A DNA stretch of 64,000 nt from Methylophilus medardicus (GCF_006363955.1 NZ_CP040948.1:1178001-1242000); one strand, 5' to 3'; shown: positions 25,502 through 35,524, numbered from the stretch's first letter. Numbers and translations: made by a program. Notes: generated by a model from the sequence alone, not told the origin.

Positions 25502-26566
25502 TTAATCTTCATTTTCGTTTTTAATCTGAAACTTAAATTCTTCGGACAACAACAGTTGGGCACCACGGGTGACCACCTCGGTGCCAGGTGACAAACTGCT
25601 GTCAAACCAGCCATTATCCAGTTCGATATCCGAGGCGACGGGTTTGCGCAAAAACGTATCCGGCTTAGTTTTCACGTATATCCACGCCATGCCGCCATGC
25701 CAGGCAATGGCTTGATTCGGGACAATCACGCCTTTGATGGTTGCGGAAGAGGATTCGACTGGCACCACATTGACACGCATGCCCACGCGTAAAAAATCTG
25801 CCGAAGCACTATAAAAATACGTTTTGCCGATATTGCTGATATCCGTTTGAATGGACTGCGACACATAATCTGCTTTGATCGGGGCCACTTCACCCTGAAT
25901 AGGCGAGATGTAGAGGCTAGAATGCGCTGCAGGCACTTGATAGCTCAGGGGAAAACTCACCTGCACCAACACCTTTTTCTGCAATAATAAATCATGCAGC
26001 GGTCCGGATGCAGGATGATGCGTCACAAGCATTGCCAAGGGTTGTCCCCATTGCGCGATGATGGTATCAGTCAGCGCTTTTAACTGCGCCTGCGTCGCTT
26101 TAATTTGCGTCTGGTCGTTAATCAACAAGGCTTGCGCCTCTTGGACCGCTTTGTCTGAGACGTTTTTGTCGTCCTCATTCAGCTGTTTGTAGCGCTGATA
26201 CTGTAACTGGTGGTTAGGTAACACGCTCTCAGCGAGGGCCAATTGTGATTTAAGTAGCTGGTACTGACTGTTGTAATCCACCAGCGTCTGAATCGATATC
26301 ACTGAGCCCAATACTTTGATATTGCCGTGGTAGTCATAAGCTTTTAAAGGTTGTACATGGATGCCACTGTTTTTTTGCGTGGCTAGATTGAGTTGCACCA
26401 CTTGCAAACCATTCTGGTCTGCGACGCGCAGTGGCCCATCAACCTCTTCTTCGGTATCTCGTTGGCTTGACTCATATTCATCGCGGCCAAGAAAAACAAT
26501 GGCCCAAATCAGAATTAAAACTAGGATAATCTGCGCCCCGATAATCCAGAGTGCTTTTTTATTCAT
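25502..26566 (-). CDS. Periplasmic adaptor (membrane fusion protein) of the RND pump
   Basis: 354 residues. A single N-terminal membrane anchor (ALWIIGAQIILVLILIWAIVFL), a lipoyl/barrel-sandwich part and an alpha-hairpin (about 95-165) are followed by beta-barrel segments. Architecture fits the HlyD/CusB-type adaptor that links the RND pump to the outer-membrane channel. The start codon overlaps the stop of the upstream channel gene by four bases, so translation is coupled. An acidic patch (RDEYESSQRDTEEEVDG) follows the anchor. Substrate-specific metal sites are not obvious. Confidence 0.87.
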   Translation of the reverse strand: MNKKALWIIGAQIILVLILIWAIVFLGRDEYESSQRDTEEEVDGPLRVADQNGLQVVQLNLATQKNSGIHVQPLKAYDYHGNIKVLGSVISIQTLVDYNSQYQLLKSQLALAESVLPNHQLQYQRYKQLNEDDKNVSDKAVQEAQALLINDQTQIKATQAQLKALTDTIIAQWGQPLAMLVTHHPASGPLHDLLLQKKVLVQVSFPLSYQVPAAHSSLYISPIQGEVAPIKADYVSQSIQTDISNIGKTYFYSASADFLRVGMRVNVVPVESSSATIKGVIVPNQAIAWHGGMAWIYVKTKPDTFLRKPVASDIELDNGWFDSSLSPGTEVVTRGAQLLLSEEFKFQIKNENED

Positions 26567-28008
26567 TTTGCGGGCACCTCTTGTGGCTGGTTGGCTGTAC
26601 TCATCGCACGTTGCGAGAGCGCGATGGGTTTTTGCATGATATTTTCAATCTCTTGTAATGCACGTATAACATTAGCCTGTTGCGTGATCAGTCGTTGTTG
26701 CGCGCTATAAAACTGGATTTCTGTCTGCAAGTACTCAGTTTTATCGATGAGCCCTTGGTGCCACTGGTTTTCCAGTTGCGCTTTGCGACGCGATTGTTGC
26801 GCATATTCATTGGTCTGAGTGACTAACAAATTAGCGGCGTCACGATATTTCATGTAAGTCTGTTCAGACTGTTGTATGACCTGATGTTGCAGATTGTAAA
26901 AGCGTACGGCTTCGTTTTGTCGCACTTGTTCGGCATGGGCCCAAAGGTCTGAGGATTTGTTCAGCAAATTGAGCATGGTGCCGATGCCCAATGACCAAAT
27001 TTTGTCTCCGTATTCGTATAGGATGCCAGGACTCAGCGACAGGTCAGGGTAGCGCTTTGCCATTTCAAGCCGCAGCTGTGATTCTGCTTTGGCATATTGT
27101 GCCAGCGCGCGCTGAATATCCATACGGTTGGTCAGCGCCGTATTTTGAATGGTGGGGGCGTCGGCATAGGCGTTTGATTCAGCAAAGCGAGCTTTCAATA
27201 TTTGGGATAACGCGAGCGGTGCGATGTTAAACGGTAAGTTTGTTTGTGCTGTTAACCCTGCATCATGCAAGATTTTTTGCTCAGTTTGATGAATTTGTAA
27301 GTCTAGTTGTTGTAACTGCCAAGCGGACTGATCACGTTGCAAACGAATGGGTAGCACATCGGATTTACCGGCAACCCCAAGATCTAAGCGCTTTTGATAA
27401 GCGGCAAGTAGGCTATCTTGTGCCTTTTGTAACCTGACAAGATTGGCCTGCATGGCTTGTTGCTCAGCCAGCAAAATCAGATCAAAACTGAGTTGTTGAC
27501 GTAATAACCAAGCCGTTTCCGAAATCTGAATTTTTGCAATATCGGCCTGATATTGTGCGATCTCAATATTGATTTGACGTTTATTGGCTGTAATCAGTGG
27601 GATATCCACCTGCAAACCATAGGACCAAGGATTAATATCGCCATTGGCGAGATTGCTGCGCGACAGCTGGCCATTTAAGCCCACTTGCGGGCGTAAGCCG
27701 GCACTTTTGATGCCAGCCAAAGCTACCGCATAATCAGATTTGGCCACTTTAAGCGCAGGGTGAAAGTATAGTGCAGATAGCGTAAGACTATCCAGATCCC
27801 ATGTTGCAATTGGCCAAGAGACCATTGGGGATTGCGCACGCACAAAGGCTTGAAAGCCGTCCATGGTGGGGCTCGCCTGTTGGATATTTTCTATGTTCTG
27901 CTGTTGCGTAATTGGTTTGGCCTGATAGGCGACACCACACGCAGTCAACAAAAGTGGAGAAAGGTAAACAAGCAAACGCATGACATTTGAGGACGCATGC
28001 AAGCGCAC
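26563..28008 (-). CDS. Outer-membrane efflux channel, TolC/CusC-like lipoprotein
   Basis: 481 residues. The lipobox LLLTAC within the first 24 residues predicts a lipid-anchored outer-membrane channel. Two repeats of long alpha-helical OEP segments follow (for example QAMQANLVRLQKAQDSLLAAY and the C-terminal AQLENQWHQGLIDKTEYLQ). GTG at 28008 with AGGG upstream is used; an ATG at 27981 (MRLLVYLSPLLLTAC) gives an equally good signal and may be the real start. First of the three pump genes. Confidence 0.88.
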   Translation of the reverse strand: MRLHASSNVMRLLVYLSPLLLTACGVAYQAKPITQQQNIENIQQASPTMDGFQAFVRAQSPMVSWPIATWDLDSLTLSALYFHPALKVAKSDYAVALAGIKSAGLRPQVGLNGQLSRSNLANGDINPWSYGLQVDIPLITANKRQINIEIAQYQADIAKIQISETAWLLRQQLSFDLILLAEQQAMQANLVRLQKAQDSLLAAYQKRLDLGVAGKSDVLPIRLQRDQSAWQLQQLDLQIHQTEQKILHDAGLTAQTNLPFNIAPLALSQILKARFAESNAYADAPTIQNTALTNRMDIQRALAQYAKAESQLRLEMAKRYPDLSLSPGILYEYGDKIWSLGIGTMLNLLNKSSDLWAHAEQVRQNEAVRFYNLQHQVIQQSEQTYMKYRDAANLLVTQTNEYAQQSRRKAQLENQWHQGLIDKTEYLQTEIQFYSAQQRLITQQANVIRALQEIENIMQKPIALSQRAMSTANQPQEVPAK

Positions 28009-28023
28009 AAGCCCTGAGGGGAT

Positions 28024-28272
28024 TTATTCGACGATGGTCGCGTGGACAGCGTCCAGCGCGTCTTGCAATAACTCTTCTGGCAGTTGATTGATGGTCGTCG
28101 CCAACAAATCTGCCGCCTCGACCGTGCGGATTGGTAGGTCAGTAGTGTTGAGTTCAGCGATTAATCCGGCAGCCACCCCCGTAATTTTGAGCAGAATTTC
28201 CCGCTCACGCATTAAAAGCTCGAGCTCTGCTCTAAGCATGTTTTCTTCGGCTGAATGCATATCACGTCCCAT
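28024..28272 (-). CDS. Small helical protein leading the RND operon
   Basis: About 82 residues, acidic and predicted helical (SAEENMLRAELELLMREREILL, then an Ala/Leu-rich hydrophobic patch and LPEELLQDALDAVHATIVE). I do not recognise a family. It lies 15 bases before the channel gene and is probably the first cistron of the efflux operon. A perfect minus-strand TTGACA at 28330-28325 upstream could be its -35, although the matching -10 is poor. The start is uncertain: TTG 28278, ATG 28272 or ATG 28260. Possible roles are a small accessory protein or metal-binding modulator, but no Cys/His cluster supports the latter. Confidence 0.55.
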   Translation of the reverse strand: MGRDMHSAEENMLRAELELLMREREILLKITGVAAGLIAELNTTDLPIRTVEAADLLATTINQLPEELLQDALDAVHATIVE

Positions 28273-28346
28273 GAACAACTTTTTATGATGATTAATCCAG
28301 CATCTTGCAGTTGAACGCTGGGCTTGTCAATGTGAACGCTTCAAGT

Positions 28347-28376
28347 TTGTGGCCAAAGCCAAAAATGAGATATAAT
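28347..28376 (+). promoter_or_regulatory. tRNA-Leu promoter
   Basis: TTGTGG, an 18-base spacer and a perfect TATAAT (28371-28376) put the start near 28383, about 24 bases before the tRNA. Confidence 0.55.
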
Positions 28377-28406
28377 CACATTTTTGCTGAAATCGACCAG
28401 CAATAT

Positions 28407-28491
28407 GCGAAAGTGGCGGAATTGGTAGACGCACTGGATTTAGGTTCCAGCGCCGCGAGGCGTGAGAGTTCGAGTCTCTCCTTTCGCACCA
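28407..28491 (+). tRNA. tRNA-Leu (anticodon TAG)
   Basis: 85 bases with a long variable arm. Acceptor GCGAAAG / CTTTCGC, anticodon loop TTTAGGT, discriminator A and encoded CCA. The class II shape and A73 fit leucine. Confidence 0.96.
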
Positions 28492-28538
28492 CCTGAATGA
28501 AGATTCAAACATCACGGGTGGTGCATGTACAACATAAC

Positions 28539-28571
28539 AGGCTTCCGTGACAGGAGGCCTTTATTGTTTTT
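28539..28571 (+). terminator. Terminator after tRNA-Leu
   Basis: AGGCTTCC / GGAGGCCT (one G-U pair) with a six-base loop, followed by a T-rich run. Confidence 0.65.
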
Positions 28572-28608
28572 GGTCGCAGAGATACGTCTGGAAAGAGAAC
28601 AAATCATT

Positions 28609-28983
28609 ATGAAGATCGTACAAACATCGAACGCTCCTGCAGCCATTGGTCCATACGCGCAGGGTGTTGTCATCGGTAATCTGCTTTATACATCCGGTCA
28701 GATTGCATTGCGTCCGGATGGTAGTTTGAATGAGGGCGACATCGCCGAACAAACCCGTCAGGTGCTGTCCAATTTGCAGGCTATCATTGAGGCCGCTGGC
28801 GGTACTTTGCAGCAAGTGGTCAAAACCACGGTATTTTTGAAGAATCTAGATGATTTTGTAGCGATGAATCAGGTTTACGCAGAAGCGTTTGCTACGCACA
28901 CTCCCGCGCGTTCAACGGTACAAGTAGCCAAATTGCCGCGCGATGTGCTGGTAGAAATTGAAGCGATCGTGGCTTTAGCTTAA
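28609..28983 (+). CDS. ridA: RidA family 2-iminobutanoate/2-iminopropanoate deaminase
   Basis: 124 residues. It hydrolyses reactive imine/enamine intermediates released by PLP enzymes. Family hallmarks are SNAPAAIGPYAQG, LLYTSGQI, the VVKTTVFLKNLDDF segment with the conserved R in PARSTVQVAKLPRDVLVEIEAIV. The ATG at 28609 matches the family start. An upstream in-frame extension from 28525 overlaps the tRNA terminator and is rejected. It is flanked by the tRNA-Leu terminator and a 290-base gap before tig. Confidence 0.95.
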   Translation: MKIVQTSNAPAAIGPYAQGVVIGNLLYTSGQIALRPDGSLNEGDIAEQTRQVLSNLQAIIEAAGGTLQQVVKTTVFLKNLDDFVAMNQVYAEAFATHTPARSTVQVAKLPRDVLVEIEAIVALA

Positions 28984-29120
28984 GGCTTGAAGTCTCTAGT
29001 TTAGCCACCATATTAAGTCTAGCACCTATTTTTTCTTGGGGCACCGCGCCCGATCGTGGAACGTAAGTGATACGCTTGTTGTCTGGAAGCTGGCCTGAAG
29101 TTTATTTCAATTCAGACTTG

Positions 29121-29129
29121 TGTTATATT
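29121..29129 (+). promoter_or_regulatory. Candidate extended -10 promoter of tig
   Basis: TG-T-TATATT at 29121-29129 is an extended -10 element with a weak -35. The leader before tig would be about 140 bases. The rest of 28984-29274 holds no gene. Confidence 0.4.
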
Positions 29130-29274
29130 TTTAGGCTCTTTTTTCATAATTTGATCCTTACCACAACACTTTAAAGTGAGATCAGGTTGTGTTTAAACAA
29201 TTATTGTGGCGCTCAAGCAGGCGTCTACCTACATAACCCATCGTTGTTAAAACGATTTTTACAGGAAGTTCAGC

Positions 29275-30585
29275 ATGGCAGCAGTATCTGTTGAAACAGT
29301 CAGCAACTTGGAACGTCGCATGACCATCAAAGTCCCTTTGGCTCCACTGGAAGGGCAAATTAGACAACGTTTACAGCAAATTTCTCGTACCGCTAAATTT
29401 TCTGGTTTCCGTCCGGGTAAAGCCCCGATTGGTTTAGTGAACCAACATTACGGCGATCAAGTACGTGATGAAGTTTACTCTAAAGCAGTTGAGACTAGCT
29501 TTGGTGAGGCTGTAGAGCAGAATAAGCTGCGTGTGGCTGGCTTTCCAAACATTGAGCACATCCCATTTAAAGATGCTGCCGAAGAATTTGAATACATTGC
29601 AACGTTTGAAATTTTTCCAGAAGTCGCGATCGGTGATTTAAGCAAAGTGAAAATTGAACGCCCAGCGCTTGAACTGTCAGACGCTGATGTGGATAAAACT
29701 TTGGATGTGTTGGTGAAGCAGCGCGTCAGCTATGAGCCTGTAAAACGCATGTCCAAAAAAGGCGACCGCATCAATATCACTTTGACCGCTTCTATTGATG
29801 GTCAGCAAGTGGAAAGCACTGGTGATCGTGGTATCGATTTAGTGATTGGTGAACCAGGCCGTGTGAAAGAGTTTGACGATGCATTGATCGGCGGCAAAGC
29901 AGGCACTGAAAAAACTTTCGAAATTACATACCCTGCGGACCATAATCCAGCGCAATTAGCAGGAAAAACAGTAAGTTATGATGTTAAGTTTGTGTCAGTT
30001 TCACAACCTGTTTATCCTGAAATTGATGCTGAGTTTGCGAAGAACTTAGGTGTTGAAGATGGCAATCTTGACACCATGAAAGCGGAAATTAAACAAAGCC
30101 TTGAACAAGAAGTGGACAAACGCATTAAAGCACGTGTGAAAGAATCTGTGTTTCAAGCGTTGGTAGATGAGAGCAACTTTGAAATCCCAAAAGCAATCGT
30201 CTCAGCTGAAACCAATCGCCTGATGCAAGTGGCTGCCCAAAACCTGCGTCAGCGTGGGGTTGACCCAGCGCAAGTGCCGATGGAGCCCTCTGTATTTGAT
30301 GCACAAGCACAACGTAACGCTAAATTGCGCATGGTATTAACTGAATTAGTTAACACAAATAACTTGCAAGCCACGGCGGACCAAGTGCGTGCCATGGTAG
30401 ATAGTTTTGCGCAAAGCTTTGAAAAACCTGACGAGTTGGTGAGCTGGTACTATGCGGATGTCAAACGTCTGGATGAGCCTGCTGCGCTGGCGACAGAGGA
30501 AAATGTGGTGGCTTGGGTGCTGGAAAAAGTCAAAGTCACCAGCAAAAAAATTAAATTTGATGAATTAATGATGGCGGGTGCTTAA
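29275..30585 (+). CDS. tig: Trigger factor
   Basis: 436-residue ribosome-bound chaperone with peptidyl-prolyl isomerase activity. The ribosome-binding tail region carries GFRPGKAPIGLV, close to the GFRxGKxP signature. The FKBP-type domain (about 155-245) begins after VKRMSKKGDRINITL, and the C-terminal chaperone arms follow. CAGGAAG precedes the ATG. It heads the tig-clpP-clpX-lon-hupB proteostasis block, a widely conserved order, with clpP starting three bases downstream. Confidence 0.97.
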   Translation: MAAVSVETVSNLERRMTIKVPLAPLEGQIRQRLQQISRTAKFSGFRPGKAPIGLVNQHYGDQVRDEVYSKAVETSFGEAVEQNKLRVAGFPNIEHIPFKDAAEEFEYIATFEIFPEVAIGDLSKVKIERPALELSDADVDKTLDVLVKQRVSYEPVKRMSKKGDRINITLTASIDGQQVESTGDRGIDLVIGEPGRVKEFDDALIGGKAGTEKTFEITYPADHNPAQLAGKTVSYDVKFVSVSQPVYPEIDAEFAKNLGVEDGNLDTMKAEIKQSLEQEVDKRIKARVKESVFQALVDESNFEIPKAIVSAETNRLMQVAAQNLRQRGVDPAQVPMEPSVFDAQAQRNAKLRMVLTELVNTNNLQATADQVRAMVDSFAQSFEKPDELVSWYYADVKRLDEPAALATEENVVAWVLEKVKVTSKKIKFDELMMAGA

Positions 30586-30588
30586 ACC

Positions 30589-31236
30589 ATGAATTATATG
30601 AACGCGAACGAGGGCATGATGCAACAACGAATAGAGCCGCAAGGCCTTGGGTATATTCCCATGGTGATCGAGCAGAGTGGTCGCGGAGAGCGTTCATACG
30701 ACATTTATTCACGGCTGCTGAAAGAGCGCGTTATTTTTTTGGTTGGCCCAGTCAATGACATGACCGCTAACTTGGTCGTTGCGCAGCTGTTGTTTCTGGA
30801 AGCTGAGAATCCAGACAAGGATATTTCCTTGTACATTAACTCACCCGGTGGCTCGGTGACTGCCGGGATGTCGATTTATGACACCATGCAGTTTATCAAG
30901 CCAGACGTAAGCACTTTGTGCATTGGTCAAGCCGCCAGCATGGGCGCTTTGTTATTGACGGCTGGTGCCAAAGACAAACGCTTTTGTTTGCCAAACTCTC
31001 GCGTCATGATTCATCAGCCTCTGGGTGGTTTCCAAGGCCAAGCTTCTGACATCGAGATTCATGCCAAAGAAATTTTGTACCTCAAAGACAAGTTAAATGG
31101 CATCATGGCGCATCACACTGGTCAAAACATTGATACGATTGCTAATGACACTGATCGTGACAATTTTATGAGTGCTGACGCTGCCAAAGCCTATGGCTTG
31201 GTGGACCAGGTGATTGCCGCACGTAGCGCTGTTTAA
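30589..31236 (+). CDS. clpP: ATP-dependent Clp protease proteolytic subunit
   Basis: 215 residues. Serine peptidase that forms the tetradecameric barrel capped by ClpX. The catalytic serine is in [11 protein letters not shown], the histidine in [10 protein letters not shown], and the aspartate follows in the DTDRDNFMS region. A short N-terminal extension before [20 protein letters not shown] may be trimmed as a propeptide. The gene is separated by three bases from tig and by 27 from clpX. Confidence 0.98.
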   Translation: MNYMNANEGMMQQRIEPQGLGYIPMVIEQSGRGERSYDIYSRLLKERVIFLVGPVNDMTANLVVAQLLFLEAENPDKDISLYINSPGGSVTAGMSIYDTMQFIKPDVSTLCIGQAASMGALLLTAGAKDKRFCLPNSRVMIHQPLGGFQGQASDIEIHAKEILYLKDKLNGIMAHHTGQNIDTIANDTDRDNFMSADAAKAYGLVDQVIAARSAV

Positions 31237-31263
31237 TCAGCAAGCAACCAGCAGGGGAATAGC

Positions 31264-32553
31264 ATGGCAAACAAATCTGATAGCGAGAAGCTTTTATACT
31301 GCTCGTTTTGCGGCAAAAGCCAGCATGAAGTTAAAAAACTGATTGCAGGCCCTTCTGTATTCATTTGTGATGAGTGCGTTGATTTATGTAACGACATTAT
31401 TCGCGAAGAGATTCAGAGCCTCAACGAGATTAAATCCGCTGATAAAAAACTACCGACACCTCAAGAAATCTGTCAGATTCTTGATCAATACGTCATTGGC
31501 CAGATTCAGGCAAAGAAAAATCTTTCCGTGGCGGTCTACAATCATTACAAACGGCTAGGGTACAACCCGCTGTCTGACAGTAATCAAACCGGCAAAGATG
31601 ACATCGAGGTCCAAAAAAGCAATATTTTGCTGATTGGTCCGACGGGCTCAGGCAAAACATTGTTGGCACAAACCCTTGCACGTTTGTTGGATGTGCCATT
31701 TGTGATGGCGGATGCAACGACGCTGACAGAGGCGGGCTATGTGGGTGAAGACGTCGAAAACATCATGCAGAAACTTCTGCAAAAATGTGATTATGATGTC
31801 GAAAAAGCCCAGCGTGGCATTGTCTACATCGATGAAGTCGACAAGATTTCTCGCAAATCTGACAATCCTTCTATTACCCGCGATGTATCAGGTGAGGGCG
31901 TGCAACAAGCACTGCTCAAATTGATTGAAGGTACTATTGCTTCTGTGCCACCACAAGGCGGCCGCAAACACCCTAACCAAGAGTTTGTGCAACTGGATAC
32001 CACTAACATTCTGTTCATTTGCGGTGGTGCATTTGACGGCCTTGAAAAGGTGATCCGTCATCGCTCAGAAAAAGGCGGCATTGGTTTTGGTGCCGAAGTG
32101 AAGAGCAAAGAAGATGTGCGTGCGGTCGGTGAAGTGTTACGTGAAGTCGAGCCAGAAGATCTCATCAAGTTTGGTTTGATTCCAGAGTTTATCGGTCGTT
32201 TGCCGGTCGTGGCCACGCTTGAATCGCTGGATGAGGCCGCTTTGATGACTATTTTGGTTGAGCCTAAAAACGCCTTGACCAAGCAGTACATGAAGCTGTT
32301 CAAAATGGAAGGCGTGGAGTTGGAGTTTGAAGAATCCGCACTGCTGTTGATCGCTAAAAAAGCCCTTGAGCGAAAAACGGGTGCTCGCGGATTACGTTCT
32401 ATCCTGGAGCACTCTCTACTTGATCTAATGTATGAATTGCCTTCTCTCAAAGGCCTATCAAAGGTAATTGTGGATGCTGGCGTGATTGCACACACCTCCG
32501 AACCAATTCTGATTTATCAGGATGCGCAAAAACGCGTTGAAAACGCACATTAA
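31264..32553 (+). CDS. clpX: ATP-dependent Clp protease ATP-binding subunit ClpX
   Basis: 429-residue AAA+ unfoldase for ClpP. The N-terminal zinc-binding domain has CSFCGKSQ and CDECVDLC. Walker A is GPTGSGKT, Walker [10 protein letters not shown]. The ClpP-docking IGF loop is GGIGFGA, and GYVGEDVE marks a pore loop. AGGGGAAT upstream of the ATG supports the start. A perfect 13-base palindrome follows the stop. Confidence 0.98.
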   Translation: MANKSDSEKLLYCSFCGKSQHEVKKLIAGPSVFICDECVDLCNDIIREEIQSLNEIKSADKKLPTPQEICQILDQYVIGQIQAKKNLSVAVYNHYKRLGYNPLSDSNQTGKDDIEVQKSNILLIGPTGSGKTLLAQTLARLLDVPFVMADATTLTEAGYVGEDVENIMQKLLQKCDYDVEKAQRGIVYIDEVDKISRKSDNPSITRDVSGEGVQQALLKLIEGTIASVPPQGGRKHPNQEFVQLDTTNILFICGGAFDGLEKVIRHRSEKGGIGFGAEVKSKEDVRAVGEVLREVEPEDLIKFGLIPEFIGRLPVVATLESLDEAALMTILVEPKNALTKQYMKLFKMEGVELEFEESALLLIAKKALERKTGARGLRSILEHSLLDLMYELPSLKGLSKVIVDAGVIAHTSEPILIYQDAQKRVENAH

Positions 32554-32559
32554 ATCTCA

Positions 32560-32587
32560 CTTGCAATAGCCGCCCGGCTATTGCAAG
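32560..32587 (+). repeat. Perfect long hairpin between clpX and lon
   Basis: CTTGCAATAGCCG / CGGCTATTGCAAG, 13 complementary bases around a CC centre, six bases after the clpX stop. No T tract follows, so it is more likely an mRNA-stabilising or processing hairpin than a terminator. Confidence 0.7.
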
Positions 32588-32650
32588 ATAGCATCTACAC
32601 CATTAGATGCGCACTCTCTTGAATTCTCAAAGAATGTTCCCATCTAAATG

Positions 32651-32669
32651 CAAAGGACTGGTTCCTTTG
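32651..32669 (+). repeat. Short dyad just upstream of lon
   Basis: CAAAGGA-CTGGT-TCCTTTG, seven-base arms, 19 bases before the chosen lon ATG. It could structure the lon leader. Confidence 0.45.
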
Positions 32670-32688
32670 ACACTTTTTGAAAGACGCT

Positions 32689-35124
32689 ATGACAGAACAC
32701 ACTTTGCTTGACTCCGAGATCCCGGAAGAAACCTCCCTAATCCCGTTATTGCCATTACGTGATGTTGTGGTGTATCCACATTTAGTCATTCCGCTGTTTG
32801 TCGGGCGTACCAAGTCGGTCAAAGCATTAGAGCGCGCGTCAGAGGGCGATAAGCGGATTTTACTCGTAGCCCAAAAGTCAGCGAATAAGGACGATCCTGT
32901 TGCAGAGGACCTTTATGAGATTGGTACTTTAGCGACCGTATTGCAGATGCTAAAACTGCCTGACGGTACGGTAAAAGTCTTGGTTGAAGGCTTACATCGC
33001 GTGCGCGTCTCTGACTTTATCGAGACAGATGAGTGTTTTATGGCACTCGGTGAAGAGGTCGAACAAACAGATCAGGATGACAAAGAGGCCGAGGCCTTGA
33101 TGCGTACAGTGATGACGCAGTTCGATCAATACGTCAAACTCAACAAGAAAATTCCGCCCGAAATTTTGACCTCATTGGCGACGATTAACGAGCCAGGTCG
33201 ATTGGCAGATACCATTTCTGCGCATCTGACACTTAAGCTTGAAGAAAAGCAAAAAGTACTCGAAATGCTAAGCGTGATTGAGCGCTTGGAGCATTTGCTG
33301 TTTTTGATGGAGTCTGAAATCGACATCCTGCAAGTCGAGAAGCGTATCCGTGGACGCGTAAAGCGCCAAATGGAGAAAAGTCAGCGCGAGTATTATCTGA
33401 ACGAGCAGGTGAAAGCGATTCAGAAAGAATTAGGCGAACAGGATGAAAATGCCGAGATGGAAGAGCTTGAGCAGCGGATTAAAAACGCTGCCATGCCGAA
33501 AGAGGCGTTAGCCAAAGTCAGTGCTGAGCTTAAAAAACTCAAATTAATGTCACCCATGTCTGCAGAAGCGTCTGTCGTGCGTAACTACATTGATACGTTG
33601 CTCAACCTACCTTGGAAAAAGAAAACCAAAATCAGCAAAGACTTGCAAGCCGCTGAAGCCATATTGGATGCCGATCACTACGGCCTCGATAAGGTGAAAG
33701 AGCGCATCGTTGAGTATCTGGCTGTACAGCAACGTGTCGGCAAGCTCAAAGCACCTATCTTATGCCTAGTTGGCCCACCTGGGGTGGGGAAAACCTCTTT
33801 GGGGCAAAGTATCGCGAAAGCAGTGAACCGCAAATTTGTGCGTATGGCGCTTGGTGGCGTGCGCGATGAAGCAGAAATCCGCGGACATCGTCGCACCTAC
33901 ATTGGCTCCATGCCTGGCAAGGTGCTACAAAGCATGACCAAGGTTGGGGTAAAAAACCCGCTGTTTTTGCTCGATGAAGTCGACAAAATGGGGCAAGATA
34001 TGCGTGGCGATCCATCTTCCGCTTTACTGGAGGTGTTGGATCCCGAGCAAAACCACACGTTTGCAGATCACTATGTAGAAGTGGATTACGATTTGAGTGA
34101 TGTGATGTTTGTGGCAACTGCAAACAGCATGAATATTCCAGAGCCATTGCTAGACCGTATGGAAATCATTCGCTTGTCTGGTTACACTGAAGATGAAAAG
34201 ATCAACATTGCGCAGCGCTATTTGTTGCCTAAACAATTAAAAGCGCATGCACTCAAAACGACAGATATTTCAGTGGCTGAAAGTGTTTTACGCGACATTG
34301 TGCGTTACTACACGCGTGAAGCCGGTGTAAGACGTCTTGAGCAAGAAGTGGCTAAAATCTGCCGCAAAGCAGTAAAAGAGCAGTTGCTGGCCAAAGGCAA
34401 AACGAACACGGTGAAAAAAATCAATATCACCAGCAAAAATATTGAGCAGTACCTCGGTGTGAAGCGCTACGATTTTGGTGTTGCTGCTAAAGAGAATCAA
34501 GTAGGGCAGGTGACAGGTCTGGCTTGGACATCTGTGGGTGGTGAACTGTTGACGATTGAAGCAGTGACGCTACCAGGGAAGGGCAAGACCATCACGACGG
34601 GTAAGCTGGGTGATGTCATGCAAGAGTCGGTGACGGCGGCCATGAGCGTCGTTCGCAGTCGGTCTGAAGGCTTGGGCATACCTACGGACTTTTATGAGAA
34701 AAAAGATATTCATATCCACTTGCCTGAAGGCGCCACGCCAAAAGATGGTCCAAGCGCTGGGATTGGCTTAACTACTGCCATCGTATCGGTGTTGACAGGC
34801 ATCCCAGCACGCGCAGATGTGGCAATGACAGGCGAGATCACACTACGTGGTGAAGTATTGCCGATTGGTGGCTTAAAAGAGAAACTGCTCGCTGCGCATC
34901 GGGGGGGTATCAAAACGGTGTTGATCCCCTCAGCTAACGAGAAAGATCTGGTCGATATTCCAGCCAACATCAAAAAAGATCTCGACATTCACTGCGTCAA
35001 ATGGATAGATCAGGTGCTGGATTTAGCCTTAGAAAGTGCGCCTCAACCTCTGGTTGTAGCCGCGCCAGTGGTCGAGATTGTGGCTGCTGGAGACGCGAAT
35101 GCCGAGCAAGCTGTCACGCATTAG
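32689..35124 (+). CDS. lon: ATP-dependent protease Lon
   Basis: 811 residues. The N-terminal LON substrate domain (from [13 protein letters not shown]), a coiled middle part, AAA+ core (Walker A GPPGVGKT, Walker [10 protein letters not shown]) and a C-terminal serine/lysine protease domain (catalytic Ser in KDGPSAGI, Lys in [14 protein letters not shown]) are all intact. It degrades misfolded and regulatory proteins. ATG at 32689 is preferred over an in-frame TTG at 32677 because GAAAGA lies just upstream. The 136-base gap to clpX contains two dyads, so lon may have its own control. Confidence 0.97.
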   Translation: MTEHTLLDSEIPEETSLIPLLPLRDVVVYPHLVIPLFVGRTKSVKALERASEGDKRILLVAQKSANKDDPVAEDLYEIGTLATVLQMLKLPDGTVKVLVEGLHRVRVSDFIETDECFMALGEEVEQTDQDDKEAEALMRTVMTQFDQYVKLNKKIPPEILTSLATINEPGRLADTISAHLTLKLEEKQKVLEMLSVIERLEHLLFLMESEIDILQVEKRIRGRVKRQMEKSQREYYLNEQVKAIQKELGEQDENAEMEELEQRIKNAAMPKEALAKVSAELKKLKLMSPMSAEASVVRNYIDTLLNLPWKKKTKISKDLQAAEAILDADHYGLDKVKERIVEYLAVQQRVGKLKAPILCLVGPPGVGKTSLGQSIAKAVNRKFVRMALGGVRDEAEIRGHRRTYIGSMPGKVLQSMTKVGVKNPLFLLDEVDKMGQDMRGDPSSALLEVLDPEQNHTFADHYVEVDYDLSDVMFVATANSMNIPEPLLDRMEIIRLSGYTEDEKINIAQRYLLPKQLKAHALKTTDISVAESVLRDIVRYYTREAGVRRLEQEVAKICRKAVKEQLLAKGKTNTVKKINITSKNIEQYLGVKRYDFGVAAKENQVGQVTGLAWTSVGGELLTIEAVTLPGKGKTITTGKLGDVMQESVTAAMSVVRSRSEGLGIPTDFYEKKDIHIHLPEGATPKDGPSAGIGLTTAIVSVLTGIPARADVAMTGEITLRGEVLPIGGLKEKLLAAHRGGIKTVLIPSANEKDLVDIPANIKKDLDIHCVKWIDQVLDLALESAPQPLVVAAPVVEIVAAGDANAEQAVTH

Positions 35125-35165
35125 TTAAATTGATGCGATTTATTGTCAAAAGGCCGGAATAGCGC

Positions 35166-35195
35166 TTGACAGCTCGTTTTGCGGCTTGATATAAA
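35166..35195 (+). promoter_or_regulatory. hupB promoter
   Basis: A perfect TTGACA (35166-35171), an 18-base spacer and TATAAA (35190-35195). The -10 overlaps the start of a long inverted repeat. Confidence 0.65.
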
Positions 35196-35220
35196 GACAG
35201 TACAGGATGTACCTGTCTTT
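35193..35220 (+). terminator. Dyad overlapping the hupB promoter (lon terminator or operator)
   Basis: AAAGACAG-TACA / TGTA-C-CTGTCTTT with a GGA loop, 12 base pairs with one bulged C, followed by two further Ts. A transcript coming from lon would fold it as a terminator, but one starting at the hupB promoter would begin inside it. Confidence 0.6.
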
Positions 35221-35244
35221 TTAACTAGTTATTAGGGGAAACAC

Positions 35245-35517
35245 GTGAATAAATCAGAATTGATAGATCATATAGCAAGTGCTGCTGGTATTTCTAAAGC
35301 CGCTGCGGCTCGTGCTCTGGATGCAACAACTGAAGCTATTTCCGGCGCATTAAAAAAAGGTGATCTGGTGACCTTGATTGGTTTTGGTACATTCTATGTA
35401 GGTGAGCGTTCTGCCCGTTCTGGCCGTAATCCTCGTACCGGCGCAACAATTAACATTAAAGCTGCTAAATCTCCTAAATTTAGGGCTGGTAAAGGTCTTA
35501 AAGATGCTGTAAACTAG
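35245..35517 (+). CDS. hupB: HU-type nucleoid DNA-binding protein
   Basis: 90 residues. Histone-like protein that bends and packs DNA. The family pattern [31 protein letters not shown], the DNA-grasping arm [32 protein letters not shown] is complete. GGGGAAA precedes the GTG start (35245). It is placed directly after lon, as in many proteobacteria, but with its own promoter. Two hairpins and a tRNA-Val follow with no clear promoter between. Confidence 0.97.
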   Translation: MNKSELIDHIASAAGISKAAAARALDATTEAISGALKKGDLVTLIGFGTFYVGERSARSGRNPRTGATINIKAAKSPKFRAGKGLKDAVN

Positions 35518-35524
35518 CATTCTT

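Noticed and set aside
28407-28491. tRNA-Leu as an integration site for the efflux operon
   Set aside because: No repeat of the tRNA 3' end was seen on the far side of the operon, and no integrase is present.
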